Shown one piece after another: positions 1-8,678 of a DNA stretch of 49,105 nt. The notes under the pieces are model-generated. The model did no database searches and had not been told where the DNA came from. It saw only the letters and a program-made list of their open reading frames with translations. Location of the stretch: positions 1-49,105 of the forward strand of contig JAFQAT010000070.1 in assembly GCA_017399865.1 (NCBI GenBank), read 5' to 3'. The translations under genes were made by a program, and so were the position numbers. Positions within the stretch are counted from its first letter, which is position 1. Every line of letters starts with the position of its first letter. The stretch is from Bacteroidales bacterium (GTDB lineage Bacteria; Bacteroidota; Bacteroidia; Bacteroidales; UBA932).

Positions 1-1
1 C

Positions 2-856
2 GGAGCCGTGGCATTGGCTTCCTGCGACAAGAATGAGCCGAATGTATTTGACGATAAGGATGCTTTCGTAGCGTTTGACGCTGTGTCTGTAACTTATGCT
101 GAGGATTATTCAAAGGATGGCGCTACATTCAAGATTCCTGTTACCCTCGCTTCTGTAAAGGGACTTGAGGAGACAGTGAAGTTTGAAGTTGTTACTCCAG
201 AGCAGAAAGGTGCCGTAGCAGGTGTAAACTACGAGCTTCTTTCAACTACCGGTGTTCTCTCTTTCAATGCAGAGAACCGTACCCAGTATATCGAGTTCAA
301 GACCATGCCAGATGGTGAGTACACCGGAGACCTCAAATTCTCTGTGAAGCTTCTCCCAAGCGAGACTCTTCCTGTAGGTTCTGAGTCAGAGTGTACTGTC
401 ACTATCTCTGATATCGACCACCCTCTTACATTCATCCTGGGTGATTTCACTGCATCTGGAACAGACTATTGGGATGGCCCTGCGACTTGGACAATCACTA
501 TTCACAAGGATGCCGAGGACGATCATAAGGTATGGTTTGACAATCTTTATAATAACCCTGGTTGGGTAGCTCCTGATACTAGATTCTATGGTGTTGTAAA
601 TGATGATAAGACTTCAATCAACATTCCATTCGGACAGGAGACCGAGTATAAGTACAGCAATGGTATGCCTGTGGTTCTTTGGGGATTGACTTCAGATTTG
701 TACTCTATTGAAACCGGATCTATGGATGTTGCTATCATTGTTGAAGATTCGAAGGTATCTCTCGACTTTGGTGACGAAAGTGGTTTCTGGGTAAGAATCA
801 AGGATACAGGTAACCTCGGTATCATCCTCCCTGGTATAACAGCCGTTAAAAACTAA
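2..856 (+). CDS. Partial Calx-beta-like surface lipoprotein (5' end outside window)
   Basis: The reading frame is already open at the left edge, and the first visible residues (GAVALASC) are the end of a lipoprotein signal peptide with the lipobox LASC, so only a few N-terminal codons are missing. The mature part begins CDKNEP and is about 278 residues of beta-rich sequence. The first half, with its alternating strands and a VTISDID end, resembles Calx-beta-type domains found in Bacteroidota surface lipoproteins; the second half has no family I recognise. The gene is followed after 13 bases by another lipoprotein gene on the same strand, so they are probably cotranscribed. A carbohydrate- or peptide-binding role beside an outer-membrane transport system upstream is possible but is only inference. 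Confidence 0.75.
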   Translation, partial: GAVALASCDKNEPNVFDDKDAFVAFDAVSVTYAEDYSKDGATFKIPVTLASVKGLEETVKFEVVTPEQKGAVAGVNYELLSTTGVLSFNAENRTQYIEFKTMPDGEYTGDLKFSVKLLPSETLPVGSESECTVTISDIDHPLTFILGDFTASGTDYWDGPATWTITIHKDAEDDHKVWFDNLYNNPGWVAPDTRFYGVVNDDKTSINIPFGQETEYKYSNGMPVVLWGLTSDLYSIETGSMDVAIIVEDSKVSLDFGDESGFWVRIKDTGNLGIILPGITAVKN

Positions 857-869
857 ATGCTGAATCATT

Positions 870-2534
870 ATGAAGAAGATATTATTCGCAATACTTGCAG
901 CGGCAGCAATGTCTGCCGCCTGCACCCAGTTCGAAGAGGACAATGCTCCTGCTTACGATACTGCTGCAAAGCCGGAGGTCAGCGCAACTGTAGTTTCTGA
1001 TACAGAGATTACCGTTACCGTTACGGCCGGTGCCGGTACCAACTTCTGGGGCTATGCTGTTATGACAGGTGCTCCTGGTGCGACTGCTGACAAGCTTGTT
1101 GCCAACGGTTATGCAAAGGATGGCGCTGTGGTTGTACAGGGTGAGGCAAAGACTCCTCAGGCAGCACAGCTGAAGTATTCAGAAGAAACCAAGACTGTTA
1201 CTTTGAATCTTACAGGACTTACGCCATATACTGACTATACCGTATATGCGGCTGCTGTTACCGCGATGGGCGTTACCAGCGAGGTTGCAGAAATGACTGT
1301 CAAGACTACTGACGGAACAGAGCCTGTGGCAAATCCTGCAGGAGCTGCTTTCCAGGAGTCAGAAGGTATGCTTATGTTCTCTATTCCTTTCAACGATCCT
1401 ATCGCGCTTACTGGCAATGGTACTGCAAAGGCATACTTTTATGCTGAGAATTATATCGATGCAGAGGGAAACCTCGTCCTTTACAAAGAAGTTGAAATCC
1501 CAGCAACTCATATGGCTGCAAACGGCAAGAGCCTTATCCTCGCAGTTCCTGCTTCAGAGTGCATTCCTGGTGCTTACGTTTCTATGACTTATTCCGCTGA
1601 CATTGTTGTCAACGCTGCCGGAGCTACCAATGTGGCGTTCGACAAGCATTCTCTCTGGTATGAGGGTAGCTCAGTCAAGAGGGACGGTATTGTAGGCTAC
1701 TACGACTATGCAAACTGGGACTTCTCTCTTGTTGATCCATCAACTCTTCCTGACGAACCAGAAGAAGGTGAAGGCGAAATGGAAGGTGAAGAGGAAGAAG
1801 AGGAAGAGGTGAAGGGGCCTGAATTCTTCCAGGACTGGACAAGCCTTGTAATGAGGGCATACGGCTCTTCAAAGTATGATATCGTAACAGATACTGATGA
1901 TACAGACATCCAGATCAAGGTTGTCGAGATGGGAGGCAAGACTGTGACTTACTCTCTTCCTGCAAGCAATTTTGCAGCAATAGGCAGCAATGTCATCGGA
2001 ATGATGCTTTCTGAGGCTCCTGCTTTCGGATCGTCAATTTCGTATACAATCGCTGAAGGATCATTTGCAGATATCTTCGGTAATGTTAACAATGCGTTTA
2101 CTGCTGAAGATGAGTACTACTGCTCATATGGATATTCAGTAAATGATGTTGTCGGTGAGTATACTATTTCAGGTATCAACCTTTGGACAGGTGCTCCTCT
2201 CACATACCCTATGGCAGTTGCTGTTTCTGACAATCCGGAATCTGGAAATGTGATGATCACCAACTATTTCGGAATAGAAGGCAAGCTTTACTGCGACTTC
2301 AATGTTCATGCAGGACAGTTTACAATTCCTGAAGGAGTGATCTTTGCACCTGGATATGCTTCTTGGTTCAACCAGGCAGGAGATCAGGTGTTCGACTATG
2401 CTCCCGGAAGACTTTCTTCATCAACAGCATATGTCATAGTTGCTACAGTTGAGGGTAATTCTCTTACAGGCTATGCAAAGGATAAGGACGGAAACAATAT
2501 CGGTCTTGCCAACTTCGTAGCTACAAAGAAATAA
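870..2534 (+). CDS. Lipoprotein with fibronectin-III-like region and acidic tract
   Basis: This 554-residue protein has a lipoprotein signal peptide ending at Cys18 (AMSAAC). Residues about 35-150 alternate short strands with the pattern LTGLTPYTDYTVYAAAV and TVKTTDGT, typical of a fibronectin type III fold. Residues about 290-316 are an almost pure Glu/Gly tract that probably forms a flexible acidic linker, and a second beta-rich region follows to the C-terminus. It is the second gene of the left-edge lipoprotein group and precedes an exported protein and a T9SS protease. Surface location is likely from the company it keeps; no enzymatic motif is visible, so a binding or structural role is the best guess. 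Confidence 0.72.
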   Translation: MKKILFAILAAAAMSAACTQFEEDNAPAYDTAAKPEVSATVVSDTEITVTVTAGAGTNFWGYAVMTGAPGATADKLVANGYAKDGAVVVQGEAKTPQAAQLKYSEETKTVTLNLTGLTPYTDYTVYAAAVTAMGVTSEVAEMTVKTTDGTEPVANPAGAAFQESEGMLMFSIPFNDPIALTGNGTAKAYFYAENYIDAEGNLVLYKEVEIPATHMAANGKSLILAVPASECIPGAYVSMTYSADIVVNAAGATNVAFDKHSLWYEGSSVKRDGIVGYYDYANWDFSLVDPSTLPDEPEEGEGEMEGEEEEEEEVKGPEFFQDWTSLVMRAYGSSKYDIVTDTDDTDIQIKVVEMGGKTVTYSLPASNFAAIGSNVIGMMLSEAPAFGSSISYTIAEGSFADIFGNVNNAFTAEDEYYCSYGYSVNDVVGEYTISGINLWTGAPLTYPMAVAVSDNPESGNVMITNYFGIEGKLYCDFNVHAGQFTIPEGVIFAPGYASWFNQAGDQVFDYAPGRLSSSTAYVIVATVEGNSLTGYAKDKDGNNIGLANFVATKK

Positions 2535-2554
2535 TTTCTTTAATCTTATAAGGT

Positions 2555-2578
2555 CATAGGGCGGTGAAGCGCCCTGTG
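2555..2578 (+). other. Intergenic hairpin without U-tract
   Basis: A 9-base-pair stem (CATAGGGCG with CGCCCTGTG, one G-T pair) closes a 6-base loop between the lipoprotein gene and the next gene. No T-run follows, so it is not a classical terminator. It may stabilise the upstream mRNA 3' end or lower expression of the downstream gene. Confidence 0.4.
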
Positions 2579-2608
2579 GCTTCCAATAATACATAAACCA
2601 GAAGAGAC

Positions 2609-3274
2609 ATGAAACGCATCGTGTATTTTGCAGCAATGTTGTTTTTGTCTGCAGCCGGAGCTTTTGCCCAGTCTCCGACCACCACATATCCGTATCTTTA
2701 TGATACTTTCATAAACGGCACAGTCGTAATGGACGACGGAAGCAGGGAAGCCAGACAGATGAATGTCCATCTGCGTGAGGGCAGACTCCATTATATCGAC
2801 AACGGAATAATCAAGGAAGCATATCTTACTGATGTCGCTGCCGTGGAAATAGGCAATGATGTCTTTCTTCCTGTCTTCACATCTGTCATGCAGGTCGTAG
2901 CAAAGAATGACAATGGATGTGTCGTGATGGAACAGATCGGTGATTTTGAAGGCGCTATTTCAGGCAGCGGGGCATATGGTACAAGCGCCTCGTCCTCAGC
3001 TACCATGAAACTTACTTCAGTCCAGACCGACAGCCAGATCAATCAGAATTATATGAATATCCTGAATGAGAAGAGTGAGGGCATGGATCTTGAGCTCGTG
3101 ACGGCTTATTATATTGTGACGCCTAAGCATAAGGTAAAGGCGACCCGCAAGGACATTGAAGAGGCTGTACCTGCCGATAAGGCCGCGCAGCTCAAGGCTT
3201 ATGTCAAGGAACATAAGGTGAAGTGGAAGAATCCTCAGGGACTGCTTCCTATGGTTGATTTTCTCGCTGAATAA
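2609..3274 (+). CDS. Exported protein of unknown function
   Basis: The 221-residue product starts with a type I signal peptide (MKRIVYFAAML, cleavage likely after AFA, residue about 20), so it is exported to the periplasm or beyond. The mature part contains several short beta segments and a Gly/Ser/Ala-rich stretch near residues 115-132, then a Lys-rich helical C-terminus. I do not recognise the family and see no catalytic motif. It lies 5 bases before the S8 protease gene and 74 bases after the lipoprotein gene, so it is probably part of the same transcription unit. An accessory role for the secreted protease or the lipoproteins is possible, but the sequence does not show it. Confidence 0.7.
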   Translation: MKRIVYFAAMLFLSAAGAFAQSPTTTYPYLYDTFINGTVVMDDGSREARQMNVHLREGRLHYIDNGIIKEAYLTDVAAVEIGNDVFLPVFTSVMQVVAKNDNGCVVMEQIGDFEGAISGSGAYGTSASSSATMKLTSVQTDSQINQNYMNILNEKSEGMDLELVTAYYIVTPKHKVKATRKDIEEAVPADKAAQLKAYVKEHKVKWKNPQGLLPMVDFLAE

Positions 3275-3279
3275 TCTGC

Positions 3280-5934
3280 ATGTCAATGAATAAGTATCTA
3301 TATATCATTCTGACAGCTTCTCTTCTAGCATGCGTTTCGTGTGTGAAGGAGGATGATGTATTTGAAGTGGAAAGAGATCTTGCTCCACAGGAACAGGTCT
3401 TCGGCTCCTCACTATCAGACGAGGATCTGTTGTCATCCATGAACATTTATGTGTCTGACGATCTGGCAGCAAAGCTTGAGGAGTCGACCAAGTCTAATGG
3501 CGAAGTCAATCTTCGTCCGTTCAAGAGCCTTACGCAGCAGGGTGTAGTGAAGATGCGCCGTCTTTTTCCTCATGCAGGCAAGTTCGAAGAGCGTACCAGG
3601 GCTGAAGGTCTTCACAAGTGGTATATCCTCTCATACGAGGAGGGCCATTCAATGACCAAGGCTTCGGATGGATTGCTTATCGAAGGTGTCGAGCTCATCG
3701 AGTATTGTCCTAAGATCGCGATCGTCGGCAACCCTGAAGTAGTAGAGGTCGTTTCTGCAGCTACAAAGGCATCTTCGTCAGGAGTCTTTGACGATCCGAT
3801 GCTCGACCAGCAATGGCATTACTACAACAATGGTAAAGCAAGTTCATCAGTCAGCGGATGCGACATCAATGTCGTTCCTGTATGGCGCAACTATTCTACA
3901 TACAACAAATACAAAGGTGATATCATCGTTGGCATTGTTGACGGGGGTATAGACTATAAGCACGAGGACCTTGCTGAAAATATGTGGAAGAATCCAGATA
4001 AGACAGGTGAAAATGTCTATGGATATAACTTTGTTTCCAATTCATTCGTAGTTACTCCCGACGATCATGGAACCCATGTTGCAGGTACCATCGCTGCTGT
4101 CAATAATAATGGTATTGGCGTAGCCGGTATTGCGGGAGGAGATAAAAAGAAGAGGATTCCGGGAGTGAAGCTGATGTCATGCCAGATCTTCGAGGGAAAG
4201 AACTCCGGACCCGGTGCCGAGGCTATCAAATGGAGTGCGGATAATGGTGCCGTCATCTCTCAGAACAGCTGGGGATATCCTACTCTGGATGCTACGCCGT
4301 CTTCTGTAAAGAGCGCTGTAGACTATTTCGAGAAATACGCAGGAGTGGATGAGAACGGCAGACAGGTCGGCCCTATGAAGGGCGGTCTGGTAATCTTCGC
4401 TGCCGGTAACGAGGCGAAGAATACTTCGAGCAGCGATTATGAGAAGATTTTGTCCGTGACTTCTGTAGGAGCTGACTATAAGAGGGCATATTATACCTGT
4501 TATGGAAGCTGGGCCGATATCATAGCTCCGGGTGGAGATGCAAAGAAAGGAAATCAGGTACTCAGCACGATTCCCGGAAACAAGTACGGAAAGATGCAGG
4601 GTACATCTATGGCTTGTCCGCATGTCAGCGGCGTTGCAGCACTTGCTCTTGCCCGCCACGGCGGCGACGGCTATACGCCGGCCGCTCTCCGCAAGCAGCT
4701 TGAAGACAATGTGACAGACATATCTTCATTCAATACCGGATATGAACTTGGCAAGGGCCTGGTCAATGCCTATAAGACCATGGGTGCGTCCGGCGGAAAG
4801 GCTCCGGATGTTCCGACAGGACTTTCTGCTACAGCCCAGTCAAACAATATCAGCTTTACTGTAAATGTCCCAAGGGATGCTGACGATGGTGTTCCGAGTT
4901 CGATCTACATCTATTACTCGACTTCTGACTTTACATCCACCAAGAACAAATCTTTCGGAATGTTTTATGTCGAGGACCTGAAGGCTGGTGACGTTCTTTC
5001 GGGCACGATCAGCGGAGTGGAATTCGAAACAAAGTATTATCTTGCTGCCGTTGCAGGTGACCTTGCAGCCAACAAGTCTTCTCTGTCATCAAGGATAACG
5101 GTTACGACAGGTCCTAATTCGGCTCCTGTACTGAACACTTCTTCGGATCTTGAAATAAAGATCAGACCTCATGAGAAGACATCTGCCGATTTCGATATCG
5201 TTGAACCGGACGGACATTTCTATCTGATAGATCTCGAACCTGGTTCGGAAGCTGCTGTCCTTGATACATTGGTACGCAACAGCCCTAGGATCAGGCTGAC
5301 CCCGTCCTTGGTTCCGACCGGAAGCTATACTGCAGTGCTTACAGTTACAGATATCTATGGACTTGCGACTACTGCTACCTATAAGTATGAAGTGCTTCCT
5401 AACCATAAGCCTGTCGTTGCGAAACCTTTTGACAATCTTATCTTCAATTCCAAGGCTGCAGAGGTCAAGGAACTGATTGCGACGGAGTTCTTCAGCGATG
5501 AGGATGGAGAGGAACTGGCATACAGTTTTGAATTCAGTCAGCCGGATGTCGCGAACATGACATATTCCGGCGGCAAGTTCCAGATTACATCCATGAACTA
5601 TGGAGTATCGGATATAACGGTAACTGGTACAGATATCAGGGGAGAGACAGTTTCCCAGGCTCTTAAAGTGCTTGTCCGCAGCGATTCCAAGGCGTTGAGC
5701 CTGTATCCTAACCCAGTACTGGACAAGATGAACATACGGGTTGGCAGCGATGTCGCACAGCTGGCTCTCAAGATGATTTCTGCGACCGGTTCGACTGCGT
5801 TCGAAGCTGAGTATACGAATGTGTCGCCGTTTGCTCCTGCTGTCGCAGATCTTTCGGCTCTTGTGCCGGGCAGCTATACAGCTGTTGTCGTGATGGATGG
5901 AGTGGAGTATAAACAACAGATTGTCAAGTTATGA
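3280..5934 (+). CDS. S8 subtilisin-like protease with T9SS type A sorting domain
   Basis: This 884-residue protein is a secreted serine protease. The subtilase triad is visible: Asp221 (GIVDGGID), His263 (DDHGTHVAG) and Ser443 (GTSMACPH), with oxyanion Asn377 (AAGNEA). An N-terminal propeptide-like region covers roughly residues 30-160. After the catalytic domain come a fibronectin-like and cadherin-like beta region (about 505-800) and, at 803-884, a C-terminal domain with YPNP, LVPGSYTAVV and QQIVKL, the hallmarks of a T9SS type A sorting signal. The N-terminus also looks lipoprotein-like: Cys18 and Cys21 follow the hydrophobic segment, and VKEDD comes next. Its stop overlaps the start of a PorV/PorQ-like gene, suggesting paired expression. 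The natural substrate is unknown. Confidence 0.92.
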   Translation: MSMNKYLYIILTASLLACVSCVKEDDVFEVERDLAPQEQVFGSSLSDEDLLSSMNIYVSDDLAAKLEESTKSNGEVNLRPFKSLTQQGVVKMRRLFPHAGKFEERTRAEGLHKWYILSYEEGHSMTKASDGLLIEGVELIEYCPKIAIVGNPEVVEVVSAATKASSSGVFDDPMLDQQWHYYNNGKASSSVSGCDINVVPVWRNYSTYNKYKGDIIVGIVDGGIDYKHEDLAENMWKNPDKTGENVYGYNFVSNSFVVTPDDHGTHVAGTIAAVNNNGIGVAGIAGGDKKKRIPGVKLMSCQIFEGKNSGPGAEAIKWSADNGAVISQNSWGYPTLDATPSSVKSAVDYFEKYAGVDENGRQVGPMKGGLVIFAAGNEAKNTSSSDYEKILSVTSVGADYKRAYYTCYGSWADIIAPGGDAKKGNQVLSTIPGNKYGKMQGTSMACPHVSGVAALALARHGGDGYTPAALRKQLEDNVTDISSFNTGYELGKGLVNAYKTMGASGGKAPDVPTGLSATAQSNNISFTVNVPRDADDGVPSSIYIYYSTSDFTSTKNKSFGMFYVEDLKAGDVLSGTISGVEFETKYYLAAVAGDLAANKSSLSSRITVTTGPNSAPVLNTSSDLEIKIRPHEKTSADFDIVEPDGHFYLIDLEPGSEAAVLDTLVRNSPRIRLTPSLVPTGSYTAVLTVTDIYGLATTATYKYEVLPNHKPVVAKPFDNLIFNSKAAEVKELIATEFFSDEDGEELAYSFEFSQPDVANMTYSGGKFQITSMNYGVSDITVTGTDIRGETVSQALKVLVRSDSKALSLYPNPVLDKMNIRVGSDVAQLALKMISATGSTAFEAEYTNVSPFAPAVADLSALVPGSYTAVVVMDGVEYKQQIVKL

Positions 5935-6863
5935 TCATGAAAGATACATATAGGAATATCATTGCGATGACAGCGGCTCTGCTGCTATCCGTATCGTCAT
6001 ATGTCTCTTATGCTCAGACGCTTCCGTCCCTGATGCTTGATCAGGACCCGGCAGCTGTGGCGATGGGTATGGCCGGCGTAGCATCCGATCCAGGTGCCTA
6101 TGCTTTGCAGAACAATGTCGCAGCTGTTTCCATGGCTCAAAGTGCATTTGATGCGCAGGTAGGCATCGCGATGTGGCAGCCTGATTATGCTGATCTCAAG
6201 ACAGTAGGCGCAGGCGCTATGTACAGACTTGGAAAGCTAGGATTTGCTCTTGATCTGAAGATGCTTAAGATGCCTGCATACAGCGGTGTTTCCGGCAGCG
6301 GTTCTGAGATAAGGGACAGCGAGTTCACCCCGAGTGAAATGAATCTTGCAGCGGGTTTTTCCTATGCGTTCATGGATTTCCTTTCTGCCGGAGTCACTCT
6401 ACGTTACGCAGACTCAAAACTCGCTCCAGAAGCATCTGCGTCAGTATTCGGCGCAGACGTGGCCGTATACTTCAAGAAAGACGGAATAAGGGCCGGATTA
6501 TCCCTGAACAATATCGGAACTAAAGTGAAATATTCTGAAACGGCATATGCCCAGCCTATGATGGCAAAAGTCGGTGCAGGATATGATCTCGACCTCGGAA
6601 CATCTTCTCTTGCATTCAATGCTGAAGCAGATGTACTGTTTGCCGGGGGAGTGATGGCAGGAGCCGGATGTGAGTATGCATTCAAGGATATGGCTTTTGC
6701 TAGGGTCGGATATCATTATGGCAATTCTGCCGGCGCAGTACCTTCTTATGCTTCAGCCGGACTTGGTGTCAAGTTATTCGGAGCACAGCTGAATTTTGCG
6801 TATATCTTCGGATCCGAAGTCCTGTCAAACTCAATGCTTGTATCTCTCGGATACAGCTTCTAG
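5931..6863 (+). CDS. PorV/PorQ family outer-membrane protein
   Basis: The 310-residue product has a signal peptide (cleavage near SYVSYAQ), then the sequence LMLDQDPAAVAMGMAGVA and ALQNN, which resembles the N-terminus of PorV/PorQ (FadL-like) proteins. The rest alternates hydrophobic strands and ends in GYSF, as expected for a transmembrane beta barrel. In known T9SS systems PorV carries cargo from the translocon to the attachment complex, and PorQ works with PorZ. The gene overlaps the protease stop codon (ATGA at 5931-5934), so translation is probably coupled. A second in-frame ATG at 5937 is an equally possible start. It may be a dedicated partner of the adjacent protease rather than the main PorV; that is inference. 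Confidence 0.75.
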   Translation: MIMKDTYRNIIAMTAALLLSVSSYVSYAQTLPSLMLDQDPAAVAMGMAGVASDPGAYALQNNVAAVSMAQSAFDAQVGIAMWQPDYADLKTVGAGAMYRLGKLGFALDLKMLKMPAYSGVSGSGSEIRDSEFTPSEMNLAAGFSYAFMDFLSAGVTLRYADSKLAPEASASVFGADVAVYFKKDGIRAGLSLNNIGTKVKYSETAYAQPMMAKVGAGYDLDLGTSSLAFNAEADVLFAGGVMAGAGCEYAFKDMAFARVGYHYGNSAGAVPSYASAGLGVKLFGAQLNFAYIFGSEVLSNSMLVSLGYSF

Positions 6864-6902
6864 AAAGAACCCTTCTGGTTATTTACATAAATATTGGCAA
6901 GT

Positions 6903-6936
6903 GGTCGGTCCCTGTGAAGGAACCGGCCTCTTTTTT
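6903..6936 (+). terminator. Rho-independent terminator after the PorV-like gene
   Basis: The stem GGTCGGTCC pairs with GGAACCGGCC (one bulged A, one G-T pair) around a short loop and is followed by a run of six T. It lies 40 bases after the stop codon and closes the left-edge operon. Confidence 0.85.
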
Positions 6937-6996
6937 ACTGCTGATACCGGATCAAATGAAATAGTCGGTTGATAAATGTGCAAAAGCGCTCTAACT

Positions 6997-7115
6997 GTGT
7001 CTATCCTGTCTTATTAGTGGCGGGATAGACACGTGGGGCTTTGTAATGCATTGACTGTCCGATACTTATAAGATCTGCGGCGGCTATCATGCCTATGTGT
7101 GGACAGGATAGACAC
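6997..7115. repeat. Three-copy 10-base repeat able to form alternative hairpins
   Basis: In the gene-free stretch 6937-7149 the word GTGTCTATCC occurs at 6997-7006, and its complement GGATAGACAC occurs twice, at 7023-7032 and 7106-7115. The left arm can fold with the middle copy (14-pair stem 6997-7010 with 7019-7032, two G-T pairs, 8-base loop) or with the right copy (6997-7010 with 7102-7115, 14 perfect pairs, 15 if 6996 and 7116 are included). The two folds exclude each other. No ORF of note lies here. It sits between the terminators of the PorV-like gene and of rpsT, which converge on it. I cannot name a known element; it may be a dispersed repeat, a protein-binding site or part of a small RNA. 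Confidence 0.75.
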
Positions 7116-7149
7116 AATTGGTCCTTAAAAAAAATTCACTGATGTATGC

Positions 7150-7181
7150 AAAATAAAAGAGATGATCTTGCGACCATCTCT
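7150..7181 (-). terminator. Rho-independent terminator of rpsT
   Basis: Read on the minus strand, AGAGATGGTC and GATCATCTCT form a 10-pair stem closed by a GCAA tetraloop and followed by TTTTATTTT. It lies about 40 bases after the rpsT stop codon. Confidence 0.88.
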
Positions 7182-7221
7182 CTTAGGCTATAAGAAAACC
7201 CTTTAAAAGGGAAAGCTTTCT

Positions 7222-7476
7222 TTATGAAAGTTTATTGATGTAGACTGCGATACCGCTCTTGAGGTTTGCAGCCTTGTTCTTGTGGATAACACCGATCTTT
7301 GCGAGCTTGTCGATCATTGCGTAGACCTTAGGAGCGTTAGCCTCTGCTGCTGCCTTGTCGGTTGTGTTACGAATCGCACGGATTGCGTTTCTTGTTGTCT
7401 TTGCATAATACTTATTATGCAATCTGCGCCTCTCGCTCTGGCGATAGCGCTTGTCTGCTGAAGCGTGGTTTGCCAT
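7222..7476 (-). CDS. rpsT: Small ribosomal subunit protein bS20
   Basis: The 84-residue, strongly basic protein begins [18 protein letters not shown] and ends in [16 protein letters not shown], a good match in length and pattern to bacterial S20, which binds 16S rRNA early in 30S assembly. It is all-helical with the typical Ala/Lys/Arg-rich make-up. The gene follows tRNA-Glu by 27 bases on the same strand; a single strong promoter lies before the tRNA and a terminator after rpsT, so tRNA-Glu and rpsT most likely form one transcript. Confidence 0.97.
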   Translation of the reverse strand: MANHASADKRYRQSERRRLHNKYYAKTTRNAIRAIRNTTDKAAAEANAPKVYAMIDKLAKIGVIHKNKAANLKSGIAVYINKLS

Positions 7477-7503
7477 TGTTATTCTTTTTTTTATTTTTTC
7501 TTG

Positions 7504-7575
7504 TAGTCGGTAGGGGAATCGAACCCCTCTTGCAAGAATGAAAATCTTGAGTCCTAACCGATAGACGAACCGACC
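7504..7575 (-). tRNA. tRNA-Glu (anticodon UUC)
   Basis: Read on the minus strand the sequence folds into a complete cloverleaf: acceptor stem GGTCGGT with ACCGACT (a G-T pair at the end), D arm with GGTTAGGAC, anticodon arm CAAGA-TTTTCAT-TCTTG with anticodon TTC, and T arm AGGGG-TTCGATT-CCCCT. The CCA end is not encoded. It is the first gene of a tRNA-Glu-rpsT unit. Confidence 0.96.
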
Positions 7576-7604
7576 AAACTGACCACTTTTAACAAATGGG
7601 AGTG

Positions 7605-7635
7605 CAAAGGTAGCAAAAATTTTTAAACTACCAAA
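7605..7635 (-). promoter_or_regulatory. Promoter of tRNA-Glu-rpsT
   Basis: On the minus strand a -33 TTTG (7632-7635) and a -7 TACCTTTG (7605-7612) are separated by 19 bases, exactly the Bacteroidota housekeeping arrangement. The tRNA 5' end follows about 29 bases downstream. Confidence 0.85.
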
Positions 7636-7642
7636 ACATTTG

Positions 7643-8668
7643 TTAATCTTTATCGCTTTCTTTTGCGTCCTTAGCCCATTCGAAAGAGTATATCACGGAT
7701 TCCACCTGCCTGAGATATTGGCGCTTATCGTATTTAGGAGCATAGACGAACGCCTGAAGCACGATCACATCCTTTCCGTCCTGGCTGTAGAATGCGTGTG
7801 AAACAAAAGGTCCTCCCATGTAGTCCTTGTATACTTCCCAGAAACCTCTTACTTCTGCGAATTCCAGGCCTTTGTAACGCTTGTATTCGATTCCTGGCCT
7901 TGCTGCTTCGCTGATCATCATGTAAGTGTTGTCGAACATTCCCGGAACATTGTTCTTCAACATTTCGTTGCAGTTTTCAAGAATGCTGTCGAGATCCAGC
8001 ATCTGCTCTCCTTCCACAACAGGGTATTTGTAGACAAGTATGCCCTGGGTCACATCCTGAGTGGCGTATTCTATCCAGATGAAGTCGCTTGTCATCTTCT
8101 TGAGCTTGTATCCGGATGGGAAGTGAGGTGAGCCTCCTATCATCTGGGATACGACTGAGGCGAGCTTGAGTTCCTCGTATTTCCTGGTGTTTCTGATGAT
8201 GCGGTCTCTTTCCGCCTGCTCTATCGTAGCGATCATTATTGCGCTGTTTTCCTCAATGATCCTGACTGCAGCTTCACTGTCCGCTGCATTTATGTATATG
8301 ACGGTCTGTGGGGCTGCCCAGACATCCTTTCTTATCACGATGCCGGGTTCTGTCACAGAGCTGCTGATGTTTACTACTATGATATTCCTATGGACCTGGA
8401 ACATGCTTGTGAATGCACCCTGCGGCACATTCACAAGGCTGAACAACGGCTCCCTCTGCGGGAGGAACGGAGCTTCCTGTGCAAGAGAGTCGCGGAGCAC
8501 GGTACCGACGGCACCTTCCCAGTTGCCCTTGTCGATGACCACTACCACTTCACCTGCCTTTCCGCTGATGTTAGGGAGAAGTACCTGTCTTTTCTTTTCT
8601 TCGCTGCATGAAGCAAGAGTAAGTGCAGCAGCGATTACAACCGCAATGTATTTCAGAAACCTTTTCAT
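7643..8668 (-). CDS. DUF4837 family lipoprotein
   Basis: This 341-residue protein carries a lipoprotein signal peptide with Cys21 (LTLASC). The mature sequence, with [14 protein letters not shown] near the start, [18 protein letters not shown], and [19 protein letters not shown] later, matches the pattern of DUF4837, a family of lipoproteins restricted to Bacteroidota whose function is unknown. It is the last gene of the minus-strand operon M23 peptidase-dxr-rseP-DUF4837, 10 bases after rseP. The linkage to the site-2 protease suggests an envelope role, but no catalytic residues are evident. Confidence 0.85.
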   Translation of the reverse strand: MKRFLKYIAVVIAAALTLASCSEEKKRQVLLPNISGKAGEVVVVIDKGNWEGAVGTVLRDSLAQEAPFLPQREPLFSLVNVPQGAFTSMFQVHRNIIVVNISSSVTEPGIVIRKDVWAAPQTVIYINAADSEAAVRIIEENSAIMIATIEQAERDRIIRNTRKYEELKLASVVSQMIGGSPHFPSGYKLKKMTSDFIWIEYATQDVTQGILVYKYPVVEGEQMLDLDSILENCNEMLKNNVPGMFDNTYMMISEAARPGIEYKRYKGLEFAEVRGFWEVYKDYMGGPFVSHAFYSQDGKDVIVLQAFVYAPKYDKRQYLRQVESVIYSFEWAKDAKESDKD

Positions 8669-8678
8669 ATGAAGTTAT

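Noticed and set aside
5089-5916. 275-codon open frame on the minus strand
   Set aside because: It is antisense to the beta-rich end of the S8 protease and rich in Arg, His and Cys, as shadow frames are.
7199-7216. Short palindromes CCCTTTAAAAGGG and GAAAGCTTTC downstream of rpsT
   Set aside because: They are weak, A/T-rich stems without following T-runs; the stem at 7150-7181 explains termination better.
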